Part shown: positions 52,806 through 60,728 of the stretch, in pieces | Layout: the number at the start of each line of letters is the position of its first letter | Position numbering within the stretch: position 1 is the stretch's first letter | Origin: Candidatus Gastranaerophilales bacterium | Lineage (GTDB): Bacteria; Cyanobacteriota; Vampirovibrionia; Gastranaerophilales; Gastranaerophilaceae | Direction of reading: 5' to 3' | Assembly (NCBI GenBank): GCA_944323725.1 | Contig: CALUTP010000022.1 | Span: 115,054 to 179,053, forward strand | Length of the DNA stretch: 64,000 bases | Position numbers and translations under genes: made by a program | The notes under the pieces: model-generated | Told to the model about the DNA's origin: nothing | The model's input: only the letters and a program-made list of their open reading frames with translations | The model's database searches: none

Positions 52806-54788
52806 TTAAACCATCTCTCTTAACTTTTTAAGTTTATCTCTGATTTCAGCAGCCCGTTCAAAATCAAGAATTTTAGCAGCTTTATGCATATCTTTTTCAA
52901 GCTTATCAATAAGTTTTGGTAAATCTTTTTTATCAATACCTAGATCAACCATTTCTTCTGCAACAATGTCTTCCAAATCGCGATAACTTGCAACAAGAGA
53001 CAATAGATTATTTTCAATAGGTTTTTTAATGGTCTGTGGAATAATACCAAATTTTTTATTATGCTCTAATTGAATTTTACGTCTACGATTTGTTTCATCT
53101 ATTGCATTTTGCATAGAATCAGTCATTTTGTCCGCATACATAATTACTTCGCCACAGGCATTTCTGGCTGCACGACCTATTGTCTGGATAAGACTTGTTT
53201 CAGAACGTAAAAACCCTTCTTTATCAGCATCCATAATCGCAACCAACGAAACTTCCGGAATATCAAGCCCCTCTCTTAGGAGATTCACCCCAATAAGCAC
53301 ATCAAATTCACCAAGACGCAAGTCTCTTAAAATTTCAACACGTTCTAGAGATTGAATTCCGCTATGAAGATAACGAACTCTAATGCCTTCTTGAATAAAG
53401 AAATCAGTTAAATCCTCTGCCATACGTTTGGTTAGCGTTGTGATAAGTACTCTTTCATTTTTTTCAGTTCGTTTTTTTATTTCTTCTTTTAAATCATTAA
53501 TTTGTGTATCAATAGGTCTAACATGAATTTTAGGATCAACAAGTCCAGTTGGTCTTATAATTTGTTCTACTATTTGTTCTGACGTTTTACGTTCAAATTC
53601 ACCAGGAGTAGCAGAAATATAAATTTTTTGATGGACTTTACTAAAAAATTCTTTATTTGTAAGAGGTCTATTATCCTTTGCACATGGCAGTCTAAATCCA
53701 TATTTTATAAGAGTATCTTTTCTAGCAGCATCACCATGACTCATTCCCTTTAATTGAGGGAGCGTAACATGGGATTCATCAATCACAGTAAGGAAATCTC
53801 CTTGAAAATAGTCTAAAAGCGTTGCTGGTGCAGAACCAGGCGGGCGACGTTCAATAATTCTAGAATAATTTTCAATACCAGAACAATATCCCATTTCTTT
53901 TATCATTTCTATATCATATTTAACTCGCTGCTCTAGTCTTTGAGCCTCAACCAGTTTATTTTCATTATTTAATTCTACTAATCTATTTTGAAGTTCTTGC
54001 CTTATAAGCGAAATTGTATCATCTACATTTTCATCATATGAAAGGTAATGAACTGCTGGGTATATAACCGTTTTATCCGGCATTTCTAAAATTTCGCCTG
54101 AGACATTATCAATTCTTACTATTTTTTCGATTTTATCTCCAAAGAAATATATTCTAGTAACGACTTTTTCATAAGCAGGCATAATCTCAACAATATCACC
54201 TCTTGCTCTAAATGTAGACCTTTCTAGGACTAAATCATTCCTTGTATATTGGACACTTACAAGATGATTTAAAAGTGCATCTCTATCAATTTCATCACCA
54301 ACTTTGAGTTCAATAGAGCCTCTGAAATAATTTTCAGGTAAGCCTAAACCATAAATACAACTAACTGATGCAACAATAATTACATCCTTTCTTTCATAAA
54401 GACTTCTTGTAGTATTATGACGGAGTCTATCTATTTCTTCGTTAATAGAAGCCGATTTTTCAATATAAGTATCTGTTCTTGGAATATATGCCTCAGGCTG
54501 ATAATAGTCGTAATAACTTATAAAATATTCAACAGCATTATCAGGAAAAAGTTCTTTAAATTCATTATATAACTGTGCAGCAAGAGTTTTGTTATGCGCA
54601 ATAATCAGTGTAGGTTTTTGAATAGTCTCAATAACATTTGCTATAGTAAATGTTTTGCCCGAACCAGTAATACCCAAGAGAGTTTGAGCATCATCTCCAT
54701 CTGAAAGACCTTTTACCAGTTCATTAATCGCCTTTGGTTGATCACCTGCTGGAGCATATTTAGAATTTATTTTAAACTTCTTATCCAT
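52806..54788 (-). CDS. uvrB: Excinuclease ABC subunit B
   Basis: Damage-verification helicase of nucleotide excision repair. Walker A GITGSGKT (about 38-45), the beta-hairpin region [20 protein letters not shown] (about 92-111), [20 protein letters not shown], and the helicase motifs [14 protein letters not shown] and QTIGRAARN are all present. The C-terminal UVR motif ([20 protein letters not shown]) contacts UvrC. 660 aa is standard. Confidence 0.98.
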   Translation of the reverse strand: MDKKFKINSKYAPAGDQPKAINELVKGLSDGDDAQTLLGITGSGKTFTIANVIETIQKPTLIIAHNKTLAAQLYNEFKELFPDNAVEYFISYYDYYQPEAYIPRTDTYIEKSASINEEIDRLRHNTTRSLYERKDVIIVASVSCIYGLGLPENYFRGSIELKVGDEIDRDALLNHLVSVQYTRNDLVLERSTFRARGDIVEIMPAYEKVVTRIYFFGDKIEKIVRIDNVSGEILEMPDKTVIYPAVHYLSYDENVDDTISLIRQELQNRLVELNNENKLVEAQRLEQRVKYDIEMIKEMGYCSGIENYSRIIERRPPGSAPATLLDYFQGDFLTVIDESHVTLPQLKGMSHGDAARKDTLIKYGFRLPCAKDNRPLTNKEFFSKVHQKIYISATPGEFERKTSEQIVEQIIRPTGLVDPKIHVRPIDTQINDLKEEIKKRTEKNERVLITTLTKRMAEDLTDFFIQEGIRVRYLHSGIQSLERVEILRDLRLGEFDVLIGVNLLREGLDIPEVSLVAIMDADKEGFLRSETSLIQTIGRAARNACGEVIMYADKMTDSMQNAIDETNRRRKIQLEHNKKFGIIPQTIKKPIENNLLSLVASYRDLEDIVAEEMVDLGIDKKDLPKLIDKLEKDMHKAAKILDFERAAEIRDKLKKLREMV

Positions 54789-54831
54789 AAGAAAAGTTTA
54801 TCGCAAAATTTAATAAAATTACAACTGGCAA

Positions 54832-54866
54832 AATTTTATATTTACAGATATTATATATATGAGATA
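54832..54866 (+). promoter_or_regulatory. Degenerate shared promoter-like element
   Basis: AATTTT (54832-54837, within GGCAAAATTTT), ten bases, then ATATTATATATATGAG. Same spacing as the clear copies but lacking TATACTTT. Lies 14-48 bases before the 54880 gene. Confidence 0.45.
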
Positions 54867-54879
54867 AGGAATTTATGAA

Positions 54880-56049
54880 TTGATTTCCCCGATAAAACAC
54901 AATGCTAATTTTACAAGTGTAACATCAATATTACATAAAAAAGAGCAGAAGGAAAAAGAAAAACAAGGGAATTACCATGACCCGCTAAATTTTTGGTGGG
55001 TAAAAGCTGCTACCTACACAAACGAAATAGGCACCACTATTCATGAAATTGCACCTAAACTAGGCCAAGCACTATGGATTCCATCAATAATGTACCTTGG
55101 TGCAGACATTTATGACAAATATAAAAATGATAAAAATCATTTTGATCCAAGTGGCAAAAGAGGTATAGAAAGAGTAATTTATCAGGGTGTAGCAGGCTTT
55201 TTGCTGCCATCCGGCGCAATTTATCTAGGGCAAAAATTAACTTCACCTGTTGCAAAAATTTTCAATAGAGGATTAAGCATAAATGCACGAGAAAGCACTA
55301 TTGAACATATAAGACAGTCTGTTAACCAGTGTATTGGAAGTATTTATGATGATAAAAATACCTTCAAAAATTTTATGCTTAAGTCACTTGAGAATAAAAT
55401 TGATGCATGCCGGAACGAGAGACAAACTGATAATATCTTTAAAAAGATAGCAAAATACTACAACGGCTCATATGCTTTAGCAATAGAAGACAAAAATAAA
55501 ATTCTTGAATTTGCTAATGCTAATCTTGACAATTTATATGAAATTCAAACAGAGATACACAAAGGGATTAAACCCCAAAAAATATCTAAAGGAAGTTATA
55601 AAAAATATTTGAAAGAAATACCTATACTAAAAAAAATGTACGGACAAGATAATGCTAACCATGCTGTGGGATTTGTACTAAAAAATTATGAAAGCAAACA
55701 ATTACTAAAAACTAAATTTATGAAAACTGCTGGAGGTTTAATTTCACTTTTTGTACTACTAAAACCAATAGATTATTTTGTATCTAAAATTTTAATGCCC
55801 AAAATAGTTGATCCAGGAATTAGAAGGTTTAATATGGCAGTACTAGAACACAGTACACTAAAATCACATATAAAAAATCAACAAACCCAACCACAACAAA
55901 CAAAACAAGTCAGCTTTACTGATACCGAGAGCGGAATGAAGAATAGTCTTTCCGAGAAGGAAACTCTGAGGAATTCTGATTGCACTCCTGAGCAGGAACA
56001 TTCTGAGCCTCTTCAGATTGATGAACAGATTCGGGAAGTGGAAGATTAG
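54880..56049 (+). CDS. Lineage-specific 389-aa protein with two hydrophobic segments
   Basis: Unrecognised. After about 40 residues (ISPIKHNANFTSVTSIL) comes NFWWVKAATYTNEIGTTIHE, a hydrophobic region at about 65-80, GVAGFLLPSGAIYLGQKLTS near 108-127, a basic helical middle and a second hydrophobic stretch (KTAGGLISLFVLLKPIDYFV, about 280-300). The tail is Gln/Glu/Thr-rich and overlaps the convergent cpaF-like gene by 134 bases. The start is TTG. AAGGA also precedes an ATG at 54875 that opens only MN then stop (ATGAATTGA), overlapping the TTG. The protein is probably membrane-associated. Confidence 0.6.
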   Translation: MISPIKHNANFTSVTSILHKKEQKEKEKQGNYHDPLNFWWVKAATYTNEIGTTIHEIAPKLGQALWIPSIMYLGADIYDKYKNDKNHFDPSGKRGIERVIYQGVAGFLLPSGAIYLGQKLTSPVAKIFNRGLSINARESTIEHIRQSVNQCIGSIYDDKNTFKNFMLKSLENKIDACRNERQTDNIFKKIAKYYNGSYALAIEDKNKILEFANANLDNLYEIQTEIHKGIKPQKISKGSYKKYLKEIPILKKMYGQDNANHAVGFVLKNYESKQLLKTKFMKTAGGLISLFVLLKPIDYFVSKILMPKIVDPGIRRFNMAVLEHSTLKSHIKNQQTQPQQTKQVSFTDTESGMKNSLSEKETLRNSDCTPEQEHSEPLQIDEQIREVED

Positions 56050-57211
56050 ATACAACGAGTGAACCTGATTTATTTAATGACAAAGTAGAAATTGATTTTA
56101 ACTCTTTATTTTCCAAAAATAGAATATAATCAAAAATATTTGCAATATTAGCTTTTGCTAATTTTTCAGTACATCTTTCTCTATATGAGCAAATAGAAGC
56201 AAGACTATAAATAGCCGAAGTAACAGAATCTGCTATTATTGAACTTACAAAGCCTGATAAGGTAGCACTACACAAATTCATTATTAAATCTAAATTTTTA
56301 CAACTATTTAAATCAGCAAAAAAGAAAAGTGGTTTCATAACTAGGATAGAAGATAAAAGATTTTCTACCTCATTCTCATTAAGTGAACTAGTAAAAAAGG
56401 ATTCTATATTTCTGCTTAATTTTGGTATAATTGGTGAACATTGAACTAAAGCAGTCCTTTCATCCTTAATTTCGTTAAGCATAGCTGATAACAATGCCGA
56501 CTTTCCAGAGGATAACTTTCCAACAATAAGAATATTTTTTTTCTCTTTCAAAAAAGATTTAATTAACTCTGCGGTTTCAAATGACACCATGCCCTCAGAA
56601 ATTAGAAAATTAAAATCGATACTATCACGTTCCAGTTTACGAAAAATAATTTTGCCATCACAAACCGGAGGTAAAATAATTGTTATCAAAAGATTTTCTA
56701 ATTTTAAATTTACTATACCTATTTCAGACTTTTCCTGAGAAATACTCAACAATGAATTCTTTATTTTATTAAATTGATTTTCCTCAAGCATAATATCAGA
56801 TAATTCAATAATTCCATTTTTTTCTATTTCTACGAGCCCATCAGATGATACTATGATAGTAGATACATCATCTTTAAGTAACAAAATATCTAAAGCCCCA
56901 AAACCAAAAACTGAATTCATAAATAACTTGACAAAGCGTTCTTTATCTTCCTCAGAAAAATTAATTTCTAGCTCACTAAGTTTAGTTGAAACATAACTAG
57001 AAATAAGTTTATGCTGCTCTTCCTTTGAATACTCAAACCAAACAGGAATAGATGTAATTTTAAGGGATAAAGCTTTTATTAGCTCCTCATAAGTTTCATT
57101 TATATCAATAGAATTATCAACAAACAAATTGTCAGACTGAGCCTTTGATAAAATACTTTCTTCAACAATTTCAGGTAATGGTATATTTCTAAAACGATCT
57201 TTTATAGCCAC
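55916..57211 (-). CDS. CpaF/TadA-like secretion ATPase, degenerate
   Basis: A 431-aa protein with the layout of CpaF: a helical N-terminus, FGFGALDILLLKDDVSTIIV as the CpaF entry motif, and a P-loop domain with GKLSSGKSALL (about 233). Downstream motifs differ from active ATPases: Walker B reads LFFFADLNS without the usual GExRG, and the His box region reads SGFVSSIIADS. It may bind but hydrolyse ATP poorly. It lies two bases after the cpaE-like gene, as in Flp/Tad pilus loci, but no TadB/TadC or secretin is present. The tail overlaps the convergent gene. Confidence 0.75.
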   Translation of the reverse strand: MAIKDRFRNIPLPEIVEESILSKAQSDNLFVDNSIDINETYEELIKALSLKITSIPVWFEYSKEEQHKLISSYVSTKLSELEINFSEEDKERFVKLFMNSVFGFGALDILLLKDDVSTIIVSSDGLVEIEKNGIIELSDIMLEENQFNKIKNSLLSISQEKSEIGIVNLKLENLLITIILPPVCDGKIIFRKLERDSIDFNFLISEGMVSFETAELIKSFLKEKKNILIVGKLSSGKSALLSAMLNEIKDERTALVQCSPIIPKLSRNIESFFTSSLNENEVENLLSSILVMKPLFFFADLNSCKNLDLIMNLCSATLSGFVSSIIADSVTSAIYSLASICSYRERCTEKLAKANIANIFDYILFLENKELKSISTLSLNKSGSLVVSNLPLPESVHQSEEAQNVPAQECNQNSSEFPSRKDYSSFRSRYQ

Positions 57212-57212
57212 A

Positions 57213-58415
57213 TTAGCCTCTCAATATATTATTCAAGTTATCTAGTGAATTGGAAATTATTTTTTTTATAAGTTTTTGCCTATGGATAGTATCAGCAACG
57301 TGAATAGCTAATTCTCTATAACTTTTAGCTACATTAGAAGAAGCATTCATTTCTGATAGTAAAATACCTTTATTAATAGCAGCCATTAATGCAAAATAAT
57401 TATTAGGGATTTTCCAATAAATTTCTTTATTAAGTAATTTTTCGACATCTTCAGCTTTGATTTCATCATTTTCCATATATCTATTAATGACAATCTGAAC
57501 TTTTTCGTCATCATATCCTAACTTTGAAAACAAATCCAAACAGCGCTGACAATTTCTAAGTGCAGGCAGATTTACAATACTTACAAGAAAAATCATATCA
57601 GAATTATCTAATGCAGTAATAGTCTTACCATCAAAAGTATTGTCTGTATCAACAACAATATATGAAAAAGTCTCTTTCAAAATTTCAAAGAGTTTAATTA
57701 TTTGCTTTGGTGAAATATCTTCAGCCTGCTTAAAATAAGGTGGATCAGCTAATACATAGAGACTTGTATCTTTATATTTTTCAAGAGTACTAAGCATAAA
57801 ATCACTATTAAGCTTATCAAGATTTTTAAGCATATAAGAGATATTAAATGAAGGTTTCAAATCCATAAAAGTTGTAATATCCCCCAATTGAAAATTCAAA
57901 TCAATTAATGCAACATTTTCTTTAGTAGTCTTTGCAAGTTCCAATGCAAGATTAGACGCAATGGAAGTTTTCCCAATACCGCCTTTATTAGAAAAAACAG
58001 AAATCATACGGCATCTATTAACTTTTTTTGAATCATCATTTAACTGTTCTTTAAATTTTTGTAAAACATCAACAAATTCAGTTTTTATAACAGGAGAGGA
58101 TAACACTTCCTTAGCACCAGCCCTCATAATTCTAACAATTGCTTCAATAGTAGGGTTCTCAAATATAGCAACCACTCTACAATTAGGACAATCTGAAGTA
58201 ACTCTGGAAATAAAATCGAAATATTTATCTGAAAGAGTAACTAAATCGACAATTAAAACAGCTTTAGATAACGAAGACACTATATTATATGTTTCAGATA
58301 AGTCAGAACAATCATCTAGTAAATCAAAATCACTAAGCTCACCCAAATACATAGCTAAAAGCTTTTTTAGTCTTTCTTGAGGTGATAAGATTACTGTTGA
58401 AATTTTTTCTATCAT
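57213..58415 (-). CDS. CpaE/TadZ-like MinD-family ATPase
   Basis: A 400-aa protein that in Tad systems localises the pilus machinery. Residues 1-120 form an atypical receiver-like domain (ILIVDLVTLS-type strand, RAGAKEVLSSPV). The ParA/MinD domain follows with deviant Walker A SNKGGIGKTSIASN (about 143-156), ALIDLNFQLGDITTFMDLKP and VVDTDNTFDGKT. The Lys signature is intact. It is divergent from prepilin gene 2; a 118-base segment covering its 5' end is repeated 1.1 kb away. Confidence 0.88.
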   Translation of the reverse strand: MIEKISTVILSPQERLKKLLAMYLGELSDFDLLDDCSDLSETYNIVSSLSKAVLIVDLVTLSDKYFDFISRVTSDCPNCRVVAIFENPTIEAIVRIMRAGAKEVLSSPVIKTEFVDVLQKFKEQLNDDSKKVNRCRMISVFSNKGGIGKTSIASNLALELAKTTKENVALIDLNFQLGDITTFMDLKPSFNISYMLKNLDKLNSDFMLSTLEKYKDTSLYVLADPPYFKQAEDISPKQIIKLFEILKETFSYIVVDTDNTFDGKTITALDNSDMIFLVSIVNLPALRNCQRCLDLFSKLGYDDEKVQIVINRYMENDEIKAEDVEKLLNKEIYWKIPNNYFALMAAINKGILLSEMNASSNVAKSYRELAIHVADTIHRQKLIKKIISNSLDNLNNILRG

Positions 58416-58468
58416 AATATCCCTTTACAATAGGATATTAGCATATTATATAAATTAGGGCAAGTAAC
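58351..58468. repeat. Duplicated segment, copy A (5' end of cpaE-like gene plus upstream region)
   Basis: 118 bases that recur at 59469-59585 with one deletion and about 13 substitutions by eye (near 88 percent identity). Confidence 0.85.
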
Positions 58469-58497
58469 AAAAATAAATGTCTTCGGTTTTAATATAG

Positions 58498-58525
58498 TTG
58501 CAAAAATTATAAAACATGCTATAAT
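58498..58525 (+). promoter_or_regulatory. Promoter of prepilin gene 2
   Basis: TTGCAA (58498-58503), 16 bases, TATAAT (58520-58525). Confidence 0.6.
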
Positions 58526-58552
58526 AAAATTATGATTTAGAAGGAGGTACAT

Positions 58553-59375
58553 ATGCAAAATTCAATTATAGATGAAAAACTCCAAGGGGGGGGGGGGATT
58601 TAATAGGTTAAGAGCACCTTATAACAGCTCTTTTGGATTATCCAGTTTTGCGTTTACATTAGCAGAGGTATTAATTACTCTTAGTATTATTGGTATTGTT
58701 GCAGCAATGACTTTACCTGCAATTATTCAAAAACAACAAGAAAAAATTATTGTTAATAAATTAAAGAAAAACTACTCAATAATGCAACAAGCATATTTTA
58801 TGGCATTAAACGACAAGGGAACGCCTGATAAATGGAATCTTATTGAAAATTTAAATACTAACAATAACGAAGTAAAAGATGAAAACAATTTTTTATATCA
58901 TATGAAAGAGTATCTAAAAATTATAAAATACTGCGGGTCTGAAAAAAAAGATTGTTGGACAGATGCAAAAGCTCTTAATGGTAATGGTTTTAACGATCAC
59001 GAATATTTTCGTCGTTATTCAAAAGCTATACTTGCAGATGGCTCAAATATTTTAACATTTGTAGAAAGTAGTGATTGCACAATTACACGTAGTAACATAA
59101 AAGATGTTTGTGGATTTTATAGAACCGATATAAATGGCAATAAGCCACCTAATACATTGGGAAAAGATATTTTCACATTTTACATAACAAAAACACGGCT
59201 AATACCTGCCGGTACAGAAAAAGAAGCAAATGGGGCTCATAGCTTCGAAAAGAACTGTCGTGATTCAAAAGCTCATCAAGGTCGAGGTTGCACAGCTTGG
59301 GTAATTTACAATGAAAATATGGATTATCTACACTGTAGTGATTTAAGTTGGAATGGAAAGAAAACATGTAAATAA
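58553..59375 (+). pseudogene. Type IV prepilin-like gene, out of frame at a G12 tract (phase OFF?)
   Basis: AAGGAGGT and the ATG at 58553 open MQNSIIDEKLQ, then 12 G (58586-58597). In this frame the next codons are ATT TAA. With 11 or 14 G it would read into FNRLRAPYNSSFGLSS and FAFTLAEVLITLSIIGIVAA, a pilin N-terminus, ending at 59375 (about 270 aa). An internal ATG at 58572 is in the pilin frame (MKNSKGGGG) but has no Shine-Dalgarno. The C-terminal domain is Cys-containing (YCGSEKKDCWT, CGFYRT, GRGCTAW) and suggests disulfides. Divergent from the cpaE-like gene. Confidence 0.75.
58586..58597 (+). repeat. G12 homopolymer in prepilin gene 2
   Basis: Twelve G. Lengths of 11 or 14 would join the MQN start to the pilin domain. 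Confidence 0.85.
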
Positions 59376-59376
59376 A

Positions 59377-59410
59377 ACTGCTTTTGGCAAAGAATACACT
59401 TTATATATAT
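59377..59410 (+). promoter_or_regulatory. Degenerate shared promoter-like element without a gene
   Basis: TACACTTTATATATAT (59395-59410) just after the stop of prepilin gene 2. The upstream GCAATTTT box is not conserved and no ORF follows before the cpaE remnant. Possibly a relic. Confidence 0.3.
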
Positions 59411-59468
59411 TTCAAATAAATCAGAGCAACCTTCAAACAAAGCAAATTTATCTAATCCTTCTAAATAT

Positions 59469-59585
59469 ATAGCTAAAAGCTTTTTTGTCTTTCTTGAGAT
59501 GATAAGATTACAGTAGAAATTTTATCTATCATAATATCCCTTTACTATAAGATTTTATCATACTAAAACAATTAGGGCAAGTAAC
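59469..59585. repeat. Duplicated segment, copy B
   Basis: 117 bases matching 58351-58468 in the same orientation, directly upstream of the promoter of prepilin gene 3 just as copy A is upstream of prepilin gene 2. Confidence 0.85.
59473..59532 (-). pseudogene. Remnant of a cpaE-like gene start
   Basis: The minus strand reads MIDKISTVILSSQERQKSF then stop, compared with MIEKISTVILSPQERLKKLL in the intact gene at 58415. A single-base deletion in the run after GAC causes the shift. Similarity fades beyond about 59460. It shows that the duplicated unit included the 5' end of the cpaE-like gene. Confidence 0.85.
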
Positions 59586-59608
59586 ACAATATAATCATTA
59601 ATTTATAA

Positions 59609-59636
59609 TTGAAATATACCTAAAATATGGTATAAT
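59609..59636 (+). promoter_or_regulatory. Promoter of prepilin gene 3
   Basis: TTGAAA (59609-59614), 16 bases, TATAAT (59631-59636). Confidence 0.6.
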
Positions 59637-59668
59637 AAAAAAAGCAATTATAAATAGGAGGTATGTAT

Positions 59669-60485
59669 ATGCAAAATAGAATTATAGCTGAAAAGCTCAA
59701 GAGGGGGGGGGGGCTTAGATAGTCATAATTCCCGTTATTACTACATTTTCACCACTTTAAAGAAATTTTCAGGGTTTACCCTTGCGGAAGTTTTGATTAC
59801 TCTTGCAATTATTGGAGTTGTTGCTGCTTTAACTTTACCTAATGTCATTACTAAATTTCAAAAACAACAAACTGTTACACAATTAAAAAAAGTGTACTCT
59901 ATTTTTAATCAAGCTTATGAAAGAGCTGAGCAGGATTACGGAAGTAGTGAATATTGGGAATGGGAACAGCTAAATGCAGTCGGAGAGCCAATCGCATCTA
60001 AATATATCATGCCTTATTTAAAAGGAGTAACTAAAGTCCAGATTAGATGGGAAGAAAGATGGGTTTCGCTAGATGGAACATACAGTAGTGCTGGTTCAGG
60101 GCAAAATTCTGCACCTAGATATGCTTTACCTGATGGAACTACTTTTAGATTTACTGGACTAAATTTTGCTACAAACCCAATAAACAAAGTCAAAACTCAC
60201 CTTAGAATAAATATTAATCTGAATGGAGAACGTGGACCTAACAGATATGGTAGAGATATATTTGTTTTATCAATATTCCCTTTTGACAAAAGGGCTAAGG
60301 GGAAAGTAGTACCCGGTACTAACGATCAATGCGGATCTGGTGGCATTCATTATAACTTAACAAGAGAACAGTTAACTACAAGAGGTTGCGCTACTTGTAA
60401 ATCTGATCACACTGGAACCGGATATGGTTGTGCTGCTTTAATTATGAAAGATGGGTGGCAAATTAAGGAGGATTATCCTTGGTAA
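59669..60485 (+). pseudogene. Type IV prepilin-like gene, out of frame at a G11 tract (phase OFF?)
   Basis: AGGAGGT (59656-59662) precedes the ATG at 59669, which opens MQNRIIAEKLK, then A and 11 G (59703-59713). The frame then reads LR and stops. With 10 or 13 G it continues LDSHNSRYYYIFTTLKKFSG into FTLAEVLITLAIIGVVAA and on to DGWQIKEDYPW at 60485, about 270 aa. The C-terminal KEDYPW and DIFVLSIFP-like region is shared with prepilin gene 1. Four Cys are near the end (CATCKSD, GYGCAAL). Not broken elsewhere, so selection appears to keep the pilin part. Confidence 0.75.
59703..59713 (+). repeat. G11 homopolymer in prepilin gene 3
   Basis: Eleven G. Lengths of 10 or 13 would join start and pilin domain. 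Confidence 0.85.
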
Positions 60486-60521
60486 TAAAAATTAAAAGCC
60501 CTGTACAGATGTGATTTTGTT

Positions 60522-60593
60522 ACCTGCTGAACTCGCAGGTGGGTGAGCGCCTCGATAAATCCGTTTCCTGCTGGCGAAGCTAGCTTCGGCGGG
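60522..60593. repeat. Two GC-rich hairpins downstream of prepilin gene 3
   Basis: ACCTGC-TGAACTC-GCAGGT (60522-60540) is a perfect six-pair hairpin. CCTGCTGGCGAAG-CTAG-CTTCGGCGGG (60567-60593; read as two arms) forms a second with a palindromic GAAGCTAGCTTC centre. The stretch is much richer in G+C than its surroundings and has no ORF. It may be a structured RNA, a mobile-element relic or a repeat. Confidence 0.45.
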
Positions 60594-60728
60594 TATACTT
60601 CAATATCTGACAGAGTCAACTCTCCCTATTAATAAAAATGTAGGAACAAAATTGAACACCCATACAGAGCAATTATATTATAACAATATTATTTAGAAAA
60701 TACAACTATATAACTAGGTATAATAAAA

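Noticed and set aside
58572..59375. Prepilin gene 2 starting at the internal ATG 58572
   Set aside because: It is in frame, but lacks a Shine-Dalgarno. The ATG at 58553 has AAGGAGGT and encodes the MQN-IIxEKL start shared with the other prepilins, whose tracts offer no comparable internal ATG.
60520..60600. Degraded tRNA or rRNA fragment
   Set aside because: The two hairpins do not form a cloverleaf and no TTCRA loop or rRNA motif is present.
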